Source: Planctomycetota bacterium (GTDB lineage: Bacteria > Planctomycetota > OFTM77). Taken from it: DNA of 64,000 nt. Position numbers and translations under genes: made by a program. This document shows, one piece after another, positions 35,390-45,322 of this stretch; the first letter of the stretch is position 1, and each line of letters starts with the position of its first letter. Below the pieces are notes generated by a model. That model had not been told where the DNA came from. It made no database searches and worked only from the letters and a program-made list of their open reading frames with translations. Location: the NCBI GenBank assembly GCA_029260795.1, contig JAJDCO010000018.1:1-64000 (forward strand), given 5' to 3'.

Positions 35390-36571
35390 ATGAATCACGT
35401 CACGTCCCTCAACTGCAAGCGCTGTGAGCGCGCCTTCGAGCCGGGCACGCTGATCAATCTCTGTCATTGCGGTGGGCCGATCGAGGTTCGGTACGATCTG
35501 GAGCACCTGGTTGGATGGCGTCCGCGCGAGGGGAGAGGCGTTTGGCGATATCGCCCGGTCCTGCCGATCGACGACCCCTCGGAGATCGTCTCGCTCGGTG
35601 AAGGTGGCACGCCTCTCGAGTCAATGCCGACTCTCGCCGCGACGCTCGGCCTCGAGCGTCTGTGGCTGAAGGAAGAAGGCGGCAATCCGACCGGCTCCTT
35701 CAAGGCGCGCGGCATGACCCTCGCCGTCACGATGGCTCGAAAGCTGGGAGCGAAGAAGCTGGCGGTACCTTCGGCGGGGAATGCGGCCGGGGCTCTCGCG
35801 GCTTACGCGCGGAGGGCCGGCCTCGAAGCTCACATCTTCATGCCGAAGGACGTTCCCGAGGCCAATCGGCTCGAGGTCATCGCGACCGGAGCCCACGTGA
35901 CGCTGGTCGACGGCTTGATTACCGATTGCGGGAAGATGGTCGCCGAGCGGAAGGAGGCCGAAGGCTGGTTCGATGTCTCCACTCTCAAGGAGCCCTATCG
36001 TGTCGAAGGAAAGAAGACGATGGGCTACGAGCTGTTCGAAGACCTGGGCGGTCGGCTACCGGACGTCATCCTCTACCCGACCGGGGGCGGAACGGGGCTG
36101 ATCGGCATGTGGAAGGCCTTCGACGAGATGCAGCGCATGGGCTGGATCGGTCCCGAGCGTCCTCGAATGGTGAGCGTTCAGGCCGAGGGTTGCGCGCCGA
36201 TCGTCAAAGCCTTCGCGGCCGGCGCCGACGAGGCACCCTACTGGGAGGACGCCCATACCTGCGCCGCAGGACTGCGAGTTCCGAAGGCAGTCGGAGACTT
36301 CTGGATGCTCGAGGTGCTGCGAGCGAGCGAGGGGCGAGCCGTGGCGGTCTCGGACGCGGATCTGGTCGCGGCCGTGCTCGAGGTGGGGTGCACCGAGGGC
36401 TTCTTCCTGAGCCCGGAAGGGGCTGCCTGTCTGCCGGCGCTTCGTGAGCTGATCGCGGACGGGACGGTCCGCTCCACGGACGAGGTGGTGGTCTTCAACA
36501 CCGGATCAGGGTTCAAGTACCTCGATGTCCTGGCTCCGGCGATCGAGGCCTTCGCCGAGCGAAACGCCTGA
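35390..36571 (+). CDS. thrC: threonine synthase
   Basis: This PLP enzyme converts O-phosphohomoserine to threonine. The 393-aa product begins with a small zinc-ribbon-like module (CKRC ... CHCG, residues 9-29), seen in many bacterial and archaeal ThrC. SLGEGGTPL, the PLP lysine in NPTGSFKARG, PSAGNAAGALAAYA and the glycine loop PTGGGTGLIG follow. The start is ATG 35390; a 17-codon upstream extension is open but not homologous. No other threonine pathway gene is adjacent. Confidence 0.92.
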   Translation: MNHVTSLNCKRCERAFEPGTLINLCHCGGPIEVRYDLEHLVGWRPREGRGVWRYRPVLPIDDPSEIVSLGEGGTPLESMPTLAATLGLERLWLKEEGGNPTGSFKARGMTLAVTMARKLGAKKLAVPSAGNAAGALAAYARRAGLEAHIFMPKDVPEANRLEVIATGAHVTLVDGLITDCGKMVAERKEAEGWFDVSTLKEPYRVEGKKTMGYELFEDLGGRLPDVILYPTGGGTGLIGMWKAFDEMQRMGWIGPERPRMVSVQAEGCAPIVKAFAAGADEAPYWEDAHTCAAGLRVPKAVGDFWMLEVLRASEGRAVAVSDADLVAAVLEVGCTEGFFLSPEGAACLPALRELIADGTVRSTDEVVVFNTGSGFKYLDVLAPAIEAFAERNA

Positions 36572-36762
36572 AGCAGTTGGCACGAGAGTCCACGAGCCCT
36601 TATCATGGCGGCTTCGGGCTGGCTGCGCTTCGCTCCCGAGAAGCCGTGCGCGGCCGACGCCTCCGGAACCGCACGGAGCCCTTCGATCGATCGATGGACT
36701 CCCTTGCCCGCAGTGACTCTCCCCGCTCGAACGGGTCGGGCCCTCAACTGGAGATGATGTCG

Positions 36763-38817
36763 ATGAAACTTCGGGTCGCGACGGCAATGTTGACGTTGCT
36801 CTTGCTGGCGGGATTGCTGCCGCCGGCGACGGCACAGGAGCAGATCGATCCGGCCAAGGTGGCCGAGTTCTGGCGACGGTTCAGTGACGCGCGGAACTTG
36901 AACGACCAGCGCTCGATGCAGCGAGTGCTCCGGAACTCCAAGGCCGAGGCACGTCACCAGTACACGGTCTCGCTGAACGGGTGGGCCAAGAGCGGGGACG
37001 CGACGCTGCTCGGCGATCTCGAATCTCTGGCCACCACCTGGGAGCTCGCCTTTGCAGACGCCACCCTGCGCAAGCAGGTCGCGGCCTTCAAGGAGCTCAA
37101 GGACTCCGAGCGCGAGCGATTGGGCCAAGCGCGGGCCGACTATGACTCTTGCGTGTACCTGTTCAATCGGTCGCAGACCTCGAAGAAGCCCGAGGACGCC
37201 CAGGAAGCGATCACGAAGCTGACGGCGACGGGCGAGACCTGCGCCGAGTTCAGCGACTTCGAGTACGCGGGTCACAGCTACAGCATGCTGGCGCGCACGT
37301 ATCAACTGATCGCGAGCCAGGTCTCCGGCGAGCAGAAGAAGCATGCCAACGACGGCGCGCTCGATGCCTTCAAGAAGACCAAGGAGTACTACTCGGAGTC
37401 CGGTTGGCAGAACGACCTTCCGTGGGTCGAGGCCCAAATCAAGGCCTTGACGGAGGAGCCCGGCAAGCCGGCGGGCAAGGTCGGCGCGGAGGGAGTTCCC
37501 GGAGCTGCGGGTGACGACGCCGGGAATCCCAAGGGAGAGGCGACCGGCGGTTGGACCACGATCGGGCTGTCCTACGTGGGGCGCGACCCGAGCACGCGTT
37601 GGCAGTGCCCGGACTATGCCGACGGCGAGGTCTACTTCCTCTGGCCTCAGCTCATCCTGCGAGACACGGAGGAGTTTAAGAAGCAGGTCCCCTTCGGTGG
37701 GGCGACCTTGATCCGGGACGGCTCTCAGTACCACGTCGACGACGAGAGCGACGGCCGGATCGATCGCAAGGTGAAGATCGACAACCAGCCGCACCAAGTC
37801 GACTTCGTGCTGGGCAAGGGCGACGACAGCGTCAAGTATACGGCGACGATGAAGTACGGCTCTCAGTCGGAGAACCACTTCGGCATCGGCGACATGAACT
37901 TTCAGCCGACCGACCTGTTCACGCAGCTCTTCTATCGCCGCCATTGCTACATGGAAGGCGAGTTCTTGGGCGAGCCGTTCGTCCTGATCGACGAGAACAG
38001 CAACGGCGAGTACTCGATGCCGCTGCGAGGCTGGAACGACCCGAAGAACGGTGAGGAGGCCTTCTACGCCGACGCGGTCGTGATCGGAAAGAAGAGCAAG
38101 CGAGCCGTGCCGCTGGGCGAGTTCTTTGTCCATGATGAGAAGGTCTACCAGATCAAGGTGGCTCTGTACGGTTCGAGCGTGCAGGTGAAAGAGGTCCCGG
38201 GAGCCAAGTTCGGTACCGCCGCTCTCGAGGTGGTCAAGCTGCGCGCCAAGCCGCATTACCTGGTCATTCGGAATCTCGATACCTACAAGGGCGCGATGTT
38301 CGACATCTCGCAGGACCGGAAGGGAACCGAGGTCCCGACCGGCAAGTACGAGATCGCCTACGGGGTGATCCAAGCCGGCAAGGGCAATCGGATCGAGAAG
38401 ATCCAGATCCTCAGGGGCAAGTCCAAGCCGTTCGAGATCCGGGAAGGCGAGGAGACCAAGATCCCCGTCGGTGGCCCGTTCATCTTCGACGACTTCGACT
38501 TCAGTGGTGCCGCCGGTCGTTTCTTCCTCGAGGCCAAGACGATCAAGGTCTATGGCGTCAGCGGCGAGCTCTATACGCTCTTCTACGACGATCCACCCGT
38601 GCCGACGATCACCGTGCGCTCGGGCAAGAGAGTCGTCATCAAAGGCGAGGAGCTGAAGCGGCCGATCCTGTCGGACTACCAGCAGAATCCCATCACCCTC
38701 TGGACCGGCCTCGACCTTCAGACCGAGGTCGCCGGGCAAGGTCCCTTCCAGGCTCGCCTGATGGCCAGGCACAAGCTGCTCGGTGCAATCCTGAGTGATT
38801 GGAAGGATCCGAACTGA
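36763..38817 (+). CDS. secreted protein of unknown function
   Basis: The 684-aa protein has a clear signal peptide (MKLRVATAMLTLLLLAGLLPPATAQ). Helical, TPR-like sequence follows to about residue 225, then a low-complexity Gly/Pro/Glu linker (about 230-260). The remaining ~420 residues are beta-rich and include an acidic DDESDGRIDRK stretch and DENSNGEYS, which resembles a calcium loop. I chose ATG 36763 because GGAG lies nine bases upstream; ATG 36754 and 36757 are too close to it. I recognise no family. It may be co-transcribed with the FAD oxidoreductase gene, which starts 64 nt later. Confidence 0.75.
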   Translation: MKLRVATAMLTLLLLAGLLPPATAQEQIDPAKVAEFWRRFSDARNLNDQRSMQRVLRNSKAEARHQYTVSLNGWAKSGDATLLGDLESLATTWELAFADATLRKQVAAFKELKDSERERLGQARADYDSCVYLFNRSQTSKKPEDAQEAITKLTATGETCAEFSDFEYAGHSYSMLARTYQLIASQVSGEQKKHANDGALDAFKKTKEYYSESGWQNDLPWVEAQIKALTEEPGKPAGKVGAEGVPGAAGDDAGNPKGEATGGWTTIGLSYVGRDPSTRWQCPDYADGEVYFLWPQLILRDTEEFKKQVPFGGATLIRDGSQYHVDDESDGRIDRKVKIDNQPHQVDFVLGKGDDSVKYTATMKYGSQSENHFGIGDMNFQPTDLFTQLFYRRHCYMEGEFLGEPFVLIDENSNGEYSMPLRGWNDPKNGEEAFYADAVVIGKKSKRAVPLGEFFVHDEKVYQIKVALYGSSVQVKEVPGAKFGTAALEVVKLRAKPHYLVIRNLDTYKGAMFDISQDRKGTEVPTGKYEIAYGVIQAGKGNRIEKIQILRGKSKPFEIREGEETKIPVGGPFIFDDFDFSGAAGRFFLEAKTIKVYGVSGELYTLFYDDPPVPTITVRSGKRVVIKGEELKRPILSDYQQNPITLWTGLDLQTEVAGQGPFQARLMARHKLLGAILSDWKDPN

Positions 38818-38863
38818 TCCCGTGACGCGAGCTTCTTCGACTCGCAAGACCAAAGCAGATTGC

Positions 38864-38898
38864 AGCGCCCCGCACCCGCCGATGCGGCTCGGGGCGCT
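38864..38898 (+). promoter_or_regulatory. stem-loop enclosing the FAD oxidoreductase start codon
   Basis: AGCGCCCCG (38864-38872) pairs perfectly with CGGGGCGCT (38890-38898), and the ATG at 38882 lies in the 17-nt loop. It may terminate the upstream transcript in part or control initiation of the downstream gene. Confidence 0.4.
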
Positions 38899-40939
38899 TT
38901 GCTTGGTTCTCGTCATCGGGATCGGCTGCGCGGGGCCTCCCTCCGAAAGGAGCTCGACACTCGGCGTCGACGTCGTCGTGTATGGCGGTACCGCGAGTGG
39001 CCTCGTGGCCGCTCTCGAGGTCGCTCGCCTCGGTCGATCGGTCGTGATCCTCGAGCCCTCGCAGCACCTGGGTGGCCTGACCACCGGCGGCTTGGGCGCC
39101 ACCGATGTCGGCAACGCCGACGCGATCGGGGGGCAGGCGCGCGAGTTCTACCGCCGGGTACGCCGTTACTACGAGCGTCCTGAGGCCTGGCGACAAGAGA
39201 CGCGGGCCGAGTTTCTGCGGCGAGCGCGGAACACCGTCCACTCAGACGTCCAGTTCGCTTTCGAGCCGCACGTCGCCAGCGCCCTCTTCGAGAGCTGGCT
39301 GCTCGAGGAGGGTCTCGAGCCGATCCGAGGTGTCGAGCTCGCGACGGTCGAGAAGGACGGACCGCGCCTGGTGGCAGTGACCCTCGTCGATGGCCGTCGC
39401 TACCGGGCGCAGATGTTCATCGACGCGACCTACGAGGGCGACCTGCTCGCCGCCGCCGGTGTGAGCTTTGCCGTCGGCCGAGAGTCCAACGCCACCTTTG
39501 GAGAGTCGCTCAACGGGGTGCAGACCGCACATGCGGTCCATCATCAGTTCGTGCGCGACGTCGATCCCTGGATCATTGCGGGCGATCCTCGGAGTGGCCT
39601 GCTGCCCGGCATCGATGCCGAGCCACCCGGTCTCGATGGGGCCGGAGACGACGGAGTTCAGGCCTACTGCTTTCGTCTCTGTACCACGGATGACCCCAAG
39701 AACCGCCTGCCGTGGCTCCGGCCGGAGGGCTACCACGAGCGGGACTACGAGCTGTTGCTCCGAAACTTCGAGGCCGGGGATGAGCGCCTCCCATGGTCGC
39801 CGCGCCCCATGCCCAATCGAAAGACGGACACGAACAACAACTTCGCGATCTCGACCGATTTCATCGGCCAGAGTCACGAGTATCCCAATGGAGACCGCGC
39901 CACACGCGCTCGGATCGTCGACGCACATCGGAACTATCAGCAGGGGCTTCTGTGGACGCTCGCGCATCATCCTCGAGTGCCGGAGTCTGTTCGCCTGCAC
40001 TTCCAAACCTGGGGTCTCGCGCGCGACGAGTTCGTCGAGCACGATCATTGGTCACCGCAGATCTACGTTCGTGAGGCTCGCCGTCTGATCGGTGAGGTCA
40101 TGATGACGGAGGCGCACTGTCGAGGGTCGGTGAGGGTCGCGGACCCGGTCGCGCTCGCGGCCTACACGATGGACTCGCACCACGTGCACCGCTATGTCAC
40201 CGCGGAAGGCGTCGTCCGCAACGAAGGGGACGTGCAGGTGCGCGTGCCAGCTCCGTTCGGCATCAGCTATCGCGCTCTGACGCCGCAGCGCTCCGAAGCC
40301 GTGAATCTCCTCGTGCCGGTGTGCCTCTCCGCCTCTCACATCGCGTTTGGATCGATTCGAATGGAGCCCGTCTTCATGGCGCTTGGACAGGCGTCTGGCG
40401 CGGCCGCGGTGCTGGCGATCGAGGGCGAGACGACGGTGCAAGGCGTGCCTTACGAGCGCTTACGATCCACGCTCGTGGCGGGCGGGCAGCGAGTCGGGAT
40501 GCCACTGCCCGGTCACTCGGTGGAATCGCTCGAAGGCATCGTGATCGACGACGAAGCAGCTCTCCGTGAGGGAGCTTGGTCCCCGAGCACCAGCGTGGCG
40601 GGCTTCGTGGCCCGGGGATACCGGCACGATGGCAACGCCGGCGATGGGGAGGCCCGGGCAGTCTTCGAGGCCAGCGTCCTGGTCAGCGGTCGGTACGTCG
40701 TCCGGTTCGCCTACACGGCTCACGGCAATCGAGCGACGAACATTCCCGTCGAGGTGCGCGCAGGCGAGTCCCGATTCAGCACCCGCGTCGATGAGCGCCG
40801 CGCACCGGACATCGATGGTCTGTGGGTAGAGCTGGGGGCCGTCGAGGCGAAGGCGGGCGATCGCATCGCCGTGCACGTGTCGAACACCGGAACCGACGGC
40901 CACGTCGTCATCGACGCGGTTCAGCTCCTCCGGCGCTGA
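38882..40939 (+). CDS. FAD-dependent oxidoreductase with C-terminal golvesin/xanthan-lyase-type domain, lipoprotein
   Basis: The 685-aa protein has a signal peptide with the lipobox IGIGC (Cys 17), then an FAD-binding Rossmann motif (VVVYGGTASGLVAALEVARLG is one stretch, about 33-53) and QHLGGLTTGGLG, typical of the FAD_oxidored family. Conserved segments include FIDATYEGDLLAAAGV and FGSIRMEPVFMALGQASG. A final ~130-residue beta domain (from about 555) resembles the golvesin/xanthan-lyase module. Such proteins are frequent in planctomycete and verrucomicrobial polysaccharide degraders; the substrate is unknown. ATG 38882 is chosen because it begins at the signal peptide. The start lies inside a strong stem-loop. 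Confidence 0.82.
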   Translation: MRLGALCLVLVIGIGCAGPPSERSSTLGVDVVVYGGTASGLVAALEVARLGRSVVILEPSQHLGGLTTGGLGATDVGNADAIGGQAREFYRRVRRYYERPEAWRQETRAEFLRRARNTVHSDVQFAFEPHVASALFESWLLEEGLEPIRGVELATVEKDGPRLVAVTLVDGRRYRAQMFIDATYEGDLLAAAGVSFAVGRESNATFGESLNGVQTAHAVHHQFVRDVDPWIIAGDPRSGLLPGIDAEPPGLDGAGDDGVQAYCFRLCTTDDPKNRLPWLRPEGYHERDYELLLRNFEAGDERLPWSPRPMPNRKTDTNNNFAISTDFIGQSHEYPNGDRATRARIVDAHRNYQQGLLWTLAHHPRVPESVRLHFQTWGLARDEFVEHDHWSPQIYVREARRLIGEVMMTEAHCRGSVRVADPVALAAYTMDSHHVHRYVTAEGVVRNEGDVQVRVPAPFGISYRALTPQRSEAVNLLVPVCLSASHIAFGSIRMEPVFMALGQASGAAAVLAIEGETTVQGVPYERLRSTLVAGGQRVGMPLPGHSVESLEGIVIDDEAALREGAWSPSTSVAGFVARGYRHDGNAGDGEARAVFEASVLVSGRYVVRFAYTAHGNRATNIPVEVRAGESRFSTRVDERRAPDIDGLWVELGAVEAKAGDRIAVHVSNTGTDGHVVIDAVQLLRR

Positions 40940-40980
40940 ACTGGCGGCTGCAAGACCAAGCGGGCCGACACCACGCAATG

Positions 40981-41004
40981 GGACCGCGGGCGACCCGCCC
41001 ACCT
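40981..41004. repeat. dispersed GGACCGCGGGCG-type repeat, single copy
   Basis: GGACCGCGGGCGACCCGCCC is related to the units at 10675-10770. It lies in the 247-bp gap after the FAD oxidoreductase gene, which otherwise shows only GC-rich hairpin potential (GGCCTTCGGCC near 41040). Confidence 0.5.
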
Positions 41005-41186
41005 CCGGGCTTCCCCCCCCTGTGACCGGGCGGCTCGCCGGCCTTCGGCCGACAAGGCCTCCGAGCGTGATCGAGACGGCCGGAGAGGCGCTGGCGGTGT
41101 GGCGAGGACGCGCTAACATGTGGCACCAGGTTCGACCCGGCTGGTCGGGTCCACGATGCCTCGACTCGCACCCCGTGAGGCGGAAC

Positions 41187-41546
41187 ATGTCCCAAGACAT
41201 TCTAGAAGCGGGCGATCACGTCTTGATCGTCCATCGTCGACTCTTCGAGCAGGATCACCCGCGATTCTTCGTGGGGTCCGTGCGTCAGTTCGGCAACGGT
41301 CTGGCCAAGGTGTCGGGCTTCTCGTGGGCTCGAGATCCCATGTCGGGAGGCATCCTGATGAAAGCTGGGCGGCGCACGAAGATCATCTCCCTGACGGCCG
41401 GGACGTTGATTGTGTATCAGCTGCCCGAAGAGCTGCGGATCGAAGACATCAGGTTTCTCGCAGATGGCCAGGGGAGGATTCAGCTCGAGGATGGCAAGGG
41501 CTACGAGCTCGATCTGACCGAGGGCGTCGGGCACGTGCGTCGCTGA
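41187..41546 (+). CDS. small conserved-looking protein of unknown function
   Basis: The 119-aa cytoplasmic protein is mostly beta (DHVLIVHRRLFEQDHPRFFVG, FGNGLAKVSGFSW, RRTKIISLTAGTLIVYQLP), suggesting a small barrel such as an SH3-like fold. It has no signal peptide, Cys cluster or known motif. GAGG lies eight bases before ATG 41187. It is alone between the FAD oxidoreductase gene and the convergent S9 peptidase gene. Confidence 0.65.
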   Translation: MSQDILEAGDHVLIVHRRLFEQDHPRFFVGSVRQFGNGLAKVSGFSWARDPMSGGILMKAGRRTKIISLTAGTLIVYQLPEELRIEDIRFLADGQGRIQLEDGKGYELDLTEGVGHVRR

Positions 41547-41579
41547 GAGCGCTGCGCGTACTCGATCGCACCTCGCTGC

Positions 41580-44543
41580 TCAGCGTTTGCGGCCGTTCTC
41601 CTGCTTCAGCTTGTCGAGCTCCTTCTGTCGCTCGAGATGAGGCACGCCTTCGGTAATCCAGGTCGGCGCCTCCTCCCCCTTCAGGTAGTGGTCGAACCAC
41701 TCGCGAACGCGGTAGTGGTAGTCGACCTGGTTGGACTTCTCGGCCAACCCGTGATTCTCACCCGGGTAGACGAGCATCACGACCGGCTTCTGGACGAGCC
41801 GAGCGGCATTGTAGAGCTCGATGCCCTGCTGCCAGTCGACGGCACCGTCCTCGTCTCCGAAGGCGACCAGAAGGGGAGTCTTCAGTCGATCGATACTGAA
41901 GATCGGCGAGTTGCGAACATAGGTCTCGACGTCGCGCCAGAACGGTTGATCCATGCGCCCTTGGCTCTCGTGGAAGATCCAGGCGTCGGTTTGTCCGCTG
42001 TTCCAGTAGATGCTCATCGACATGCTCATCATGTTGGTGAGCGGAGCGCCGGCGACACCGGCCGCGAACAGCTCCGTCTGTGTGACGATGAAGGCCGTTT
42101 GATAGGCGCCCCAAGAGTGTCCGACCAAGCCGACACGCTTCGGGTCGATGCGACCGGTGGTGAGCACCTTTTCAACAGCGGGAACGACACACTCGACGGC
42201 CGAGAGCCCGGGGTTTTGGGGGCGATACACGATGTCGGGCTGGAAGACGAAGTAGCCTTCGCTGGTGAAGACGGTCGTGTTGTAGGGATTGCGCTCCGAG
42301 GGAGTGACGTAGCCGTGCAGCACCTGCGAGCGGAGCTCGTAGATGTACACGATCATCGGATACTGACGATTCGAATCGTAGTCGGCCGGATAGAAGAGCG
42401 CTCCTTGGAGCTTTTGGCCGTGGGCGTTCTCGTAGTCGACCAGCTCGGAGCGTCCCCAGAGGAACTCCTTTTGGAACGAGTTGGTCTCGGTTACTCGCAA
42501 GGGCTCGTCGAGATCGGGACCGGTGACGTACACGTCGGGTGAGTCGTCATAGTCCTGGATGGTGAGTGCATGGCGATCGACGTCGCGGGCCTTCGTGAGC
42601 CGACCGACGCTCGCCGCGCGCTCGATGAGGATCTCGGGACGTCGGCCTCGGACCCAGCGCGCATAGCCCGAGCGCTTGGTGCGATCTCCATAGACGCTGA
42701 GCATCATCGGCCGATCGGCGGTGATCCACTCGTCTTGTTCGGGATCGAGCCTCACGCGCCGGAAGCGCATCTGATCTTCGGCCCCGAACGTCACCCGCGC
42801 GGGCGTGCTGCCGTCGGCGCTCACCTCCCAGACGTCCCATCGATCGTAGAGATAGACGGAGCGTCCATCGCGAGACCAACCCGCAATTCCGTAGGCGGGC
42901 TTCTCGTCCGAGAGAGAGCTGTTCTCCTGATCGATGAACTCGGACTCGATCGCGCTCGTCAGGTCATGATGCTGTCCGCGGTGCAGGTCGTACGTCCACA
43001 GCTGCCCGCGGGCCTGATAGACGAAGTACCGACCACCCGGGCTCGAGTCGAAGATGTACTTGATCCGCTGTCGGAGCAGCGATCGCTCGCCGGTGCGCAC
43101 GTCGATGCGGTACAGGTCCCACAGCGTCGGACCAAAGCGCCTCTCGGTCTCGTAGGGTGTGTTGTCGAGACCGATCGCGAACCGTTCTCCGTCGAGGACT
43201 CTCACCTGCTCGGTCGGCTCTTCGCCGAGCCGCACCAGCCGATCGCCCTCGATCCACCAGGCGACCTGCTCGCTGCGTCGCTCGTCCTGACCGGCCGTTC
43301 GCTTTTGACGCGGAATGATGTCGATGTCCTTGGGGTGCCACACCTCGACGCCGGCCGGCTCCTTCTTCAGCTCGTCCCGCAGGGTCTTCGGTTTCTCGGA
43401 CGGCTTCTTTTGAGCATCGGGATCGGCATCTTTCGCAGCCTCCTTCGGTCGGTCGCCGGCCTTGTCCGGAGTCGAGCTCTCCTCGCCCGACTTCTTCTTC
43501 GCGGCATCGTCCTTCGGTGCGGGTGGATTCTCCCAGTCTTGCAGACCGAAGAAGATCACGGGCTCGGTCTTGGACCAACGGAGGCCGGAGAATTCCACGA
43601 TCCGCTTCCCTTCGGGAAAGCGTCGATGCCGCTGGGGATCGAAATGGTACCGCTGCGGCCTCGGCTCCCGCAGCTCGCGCCAGGCGAAGACCTCGTGGGT
43701 GGGGTCCTCGTCGTCCTCGTGCTCGGTCGCCCGCATCACGGCGAGGTCGAACGCGTCCTCTCGCCAGCTCAAGGCGCGGTACTGACGCTCCGAGGAGTCG
43801 AGCGTACGCAAGGTCGCGCGCTCGGGATCGTAGATTTGCAGCCCGTTCCCCGAGTCGTCGGCGGTCCGGATCACCAAGGCCAGCAGCGCTCCGACGTCGC
43901 TCCAGGCGGCCTGCGCCACATTGCCGAACGTGGTCTGCCGATCGTTCTTGAGATCGTGCACGACGATGTCGGTGCCGCCCTTGGCGCCGGGCGAAGCGTT
44001 GCGCCGGCGCATCAAGTATCGCCCGTCCTCGCTGAACGCAAAGCTGGAGACGGCCTCGTACTCGCGTGTCTTGCCATCGACCAGGCTGTGCAGGCTCAGG
44101 CCCCGTTGGATCGGCTTCTTGGCTTTCTCGAGCTTCTCCCGCTCGGCCTCGGATGGCTCGGTCGCAAACGCCAGCCACTTGCCGTCGCGAGAGAAGACGG
44201 CGCCGCGGGCGTTCTCGAACGTCTCCGTCGAGTCGGTGGCGAGCATGCGGAGACGCAGCTCCCGATCGCCGGCATCGCGGCGAGAGATCTCGTAGGCCAA
44301 CCAGAGCCCGTTCGGCGAGAGCTGAGTCGCGCCCAGGCTCTCGAAGCGGCGGTAGTCTGCGGGCCGGACGGGGCGAGGGGGCGGAGCCTCGTGCTTTGGC
44401 GAAGCGACGGCGTCTTGAGACGGGGCGGACTCGGTCGCGACCTCCTGAGCGCTCACCGAAACAGCGAAGCCCGTCAGGGCCGAAACGAGAAGCAGAGTCC
44501 AGGCAGCAGGTGCCAAGCGGTGTTGCCGACGACGTCGCGTCAT
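41580..44543 (-). CDS. S9-family (prolyl oligopeptidase-like) serine peptidase, exported
   Basis: The 987-aa protein has a signal peptide ending near SVSAQE. A long N-terminal beta-propeller with WD-like Ser/Asp repeats is interrupted by a Lys/Glu/Pro-rich charged insertion (about 340-395). The C-terminal alpha/beta-hydrolase domain has the nucleophile in GHSWGAY (about 810), Asp in FGDEDGAVDW (about 897) and His in PGENHGL (about 930). It likely trims peptides in the periplasm or outside. ATG 44543 is used (a TTG directly precedes it). Divergent from the metal-efflux island. Confidence 0.88.
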   Translation of the reverse strand: MTRRRRQHRLAPAAWTLLLVSALTGFAVSVSAQEVATESAPSQDAVASPKHEAPPPRPVRPADYRRFESLGATQLSPNGLWLAYEISRRDAGDRELRLRMLATDSTETFENARGAVFSRDGKWLAFATEPSEAEREKLEKAKKPIQRGLSLHSLVDGKTREYEAVSSFAFSEDGRYLMRRRNASPGAKGGTDIVVHDLKNDRQTTFGNVAQAAWSDVGALLALVIRTADDSGNGLQIYDPERATLRTLDSSERQYRALSWREDAFDLAVMRATEHEDDEDPTHEVFAWRELREPRPQRYHFDPQRHRRFPEGKRIVEFSGLRWSKTEPVIFFGLQDWENPPAPKDDAAKKKSGEESSTPDKAGDRPKEAAKDADPDAQKKPSEKPKTLRDELKKEPAGVEVWHPKDIDIIPRQKRTAGQDERRSEQVAWWIEGDRLVRLGEEPTEQVRVLDGERFAIGLDNTPYETERRFGPTLWDLYRIDVRTGERSLLRQRIKYIFDSSPGGRYFVYQARGQLWTYDLHRGQHHDLTSAIESEFIDQENSSLSDEKPAYGIAGWSRDGRSVYLYDRWDVWEVSADGSTPARVTFGAEDQMRFRRVRLDPEQDEWITADRPMMLSVYGDRTKRSGYARWVRGRRPEILIERAASVGRLTKARDVDRHALTIQDYDDSPDVYVTGPDLDEPLRVTETNSFQKEFLWGRSELVDYENAHGQKLQGALFYPADYDSNRQYPMIVYIYELRSQVLHGYVTPSERNPYNTTVFTSEGYFVFQPDIVYRPQNPGLSAVECVVPAVEKVLTTGRIDPKRVGLVGHSWGAYQTAFIVTQTELFAAGVAGAPLTNMMSMSMSIYWNSGQTDAWIFHESQGRMDQPFWRDVETYVRNSPIFSIDRLKTPLLVAFGDEDGAVDWQQGIELYNAARLVQKPVVMLVYPGENHGLAEKSNQVDYHYRVREWFDHYLKGEEAPTWITEGVPHLERQKELDKLKQENGRKR

Positions 44544-44751
44544 CAAGAGTCTCTCTTTCGGTGCAAGAAGTGACCGGGCCCGGTCGCAGCGAGCCCCGAT
44601 CCTAAGGGGCGAGGGGAGCTACGAGAAGAGGCGGTTGCGCGCGGGGTCTCCGACTCGAGACGCAAAAGGGAGGCTAGGGTCTATCGATCCCGTGCCGGGG
44701 GTCGTAGACTTGGCGTCCATTACGGTTGACCAACCTGCAGATCGAGAGCGA

Positions 44752-45180
44752 ATGAGAGCTCGAGCACTCAAGAACTCCTTGCCAGCGCTCACGTGGGCAT
44801 GCGCCTACCTGTGCTTCGCGCTGCAGCAGGTGCTCATCCCGGGTCATCTCGCCGCCCACGATCACACCGTGCACGATCTCGACTCCCTGCACTCCCATGG
44901 CACGGGAGAGCATCACCACCCGCATCACTCCGACCCGATTCCGGAGCGGGACGTCGACCGCGACCACACTCCGCACTCGGCGCAAGATCATCTGAGCCAG
45001 CTCGATCCCGCGTTGCCCGGCTCGACCGTCGCGGCCGATCTGACGACGCCACCGCCTTTGGTGAGTGAACCGTTCGGCGACCTGCCCTTCCTCGGTCTCC
45101 AGCGATCCGAAGAGTGCATTCCACACCCGCCCCCGCCCCGGGGCGCGTCGGCACCCCGATCTCCTCCCTCTGACGTCTGA
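44752..45180 (+). CDS. small His-rich membrane-anchored protein of the metal-efflux island
   Basis: The 142-aa protein has one N-terminal hydrophobic segment (LPALTWACAYLCFALQQVLI), then a His/Asp-rich stretch (about 45-85) with HSHGTGEHHHPHH, followed by a Pro-rich tail. Such sequences bind Zn, Ni, Co or Cu. As the first gene before an HME-RND pump, it may buffer or deliver metal in the periplasm. ATG 44752 is chosen because it starts directly before the hydrophobic segment. I recognise no named family. Confidence 0.65.
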   Translation: MRARALKNSLPALTWACAYLCFALQQVLIPGHLAAHDHTVHDLDSLHSHGTGEHHHPHHSDPIPERDVDRDHTPHSAQDHLSQLDPALPGSTVAADLTTPPPLVSEPFGDLPFLGLQRSEECIPHPPPPRGASAPRSPPSDV

Positions 45181-45322
45181 ACGAACGGGACCCCTCCCAC
45201 CGCGGAAGGGGAAACGGCTCGGTCCGCACCGAGCCCGAGCTCGAGACGGTCACAGAGGATGAGAGTCATTGAGTCGACGCAATGAGCGAGGAGGGCGTGT
45301 CCCGCGCCCTCGATCGAGGTGT

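Noticed and set aside
36238..39114. 958-codon antisense open frame spanning the unknown secreted gene
   Set aside because: It crosses two real genes and the intergenic gap with no domain; caused by high third-position GC.
41541..41585. CGCTGAG/CTCAGCG inverted repeat between convergent stops
   Set aside because: Only 7 bp with a 31-nt loop and within coding ends; not called as terminator.
42570..44573. 667-codon frame opposite the S9 peptidase
   Set aside because: No signal or motif; the peptidase catalytic triad on the minus strand is unambiguous.
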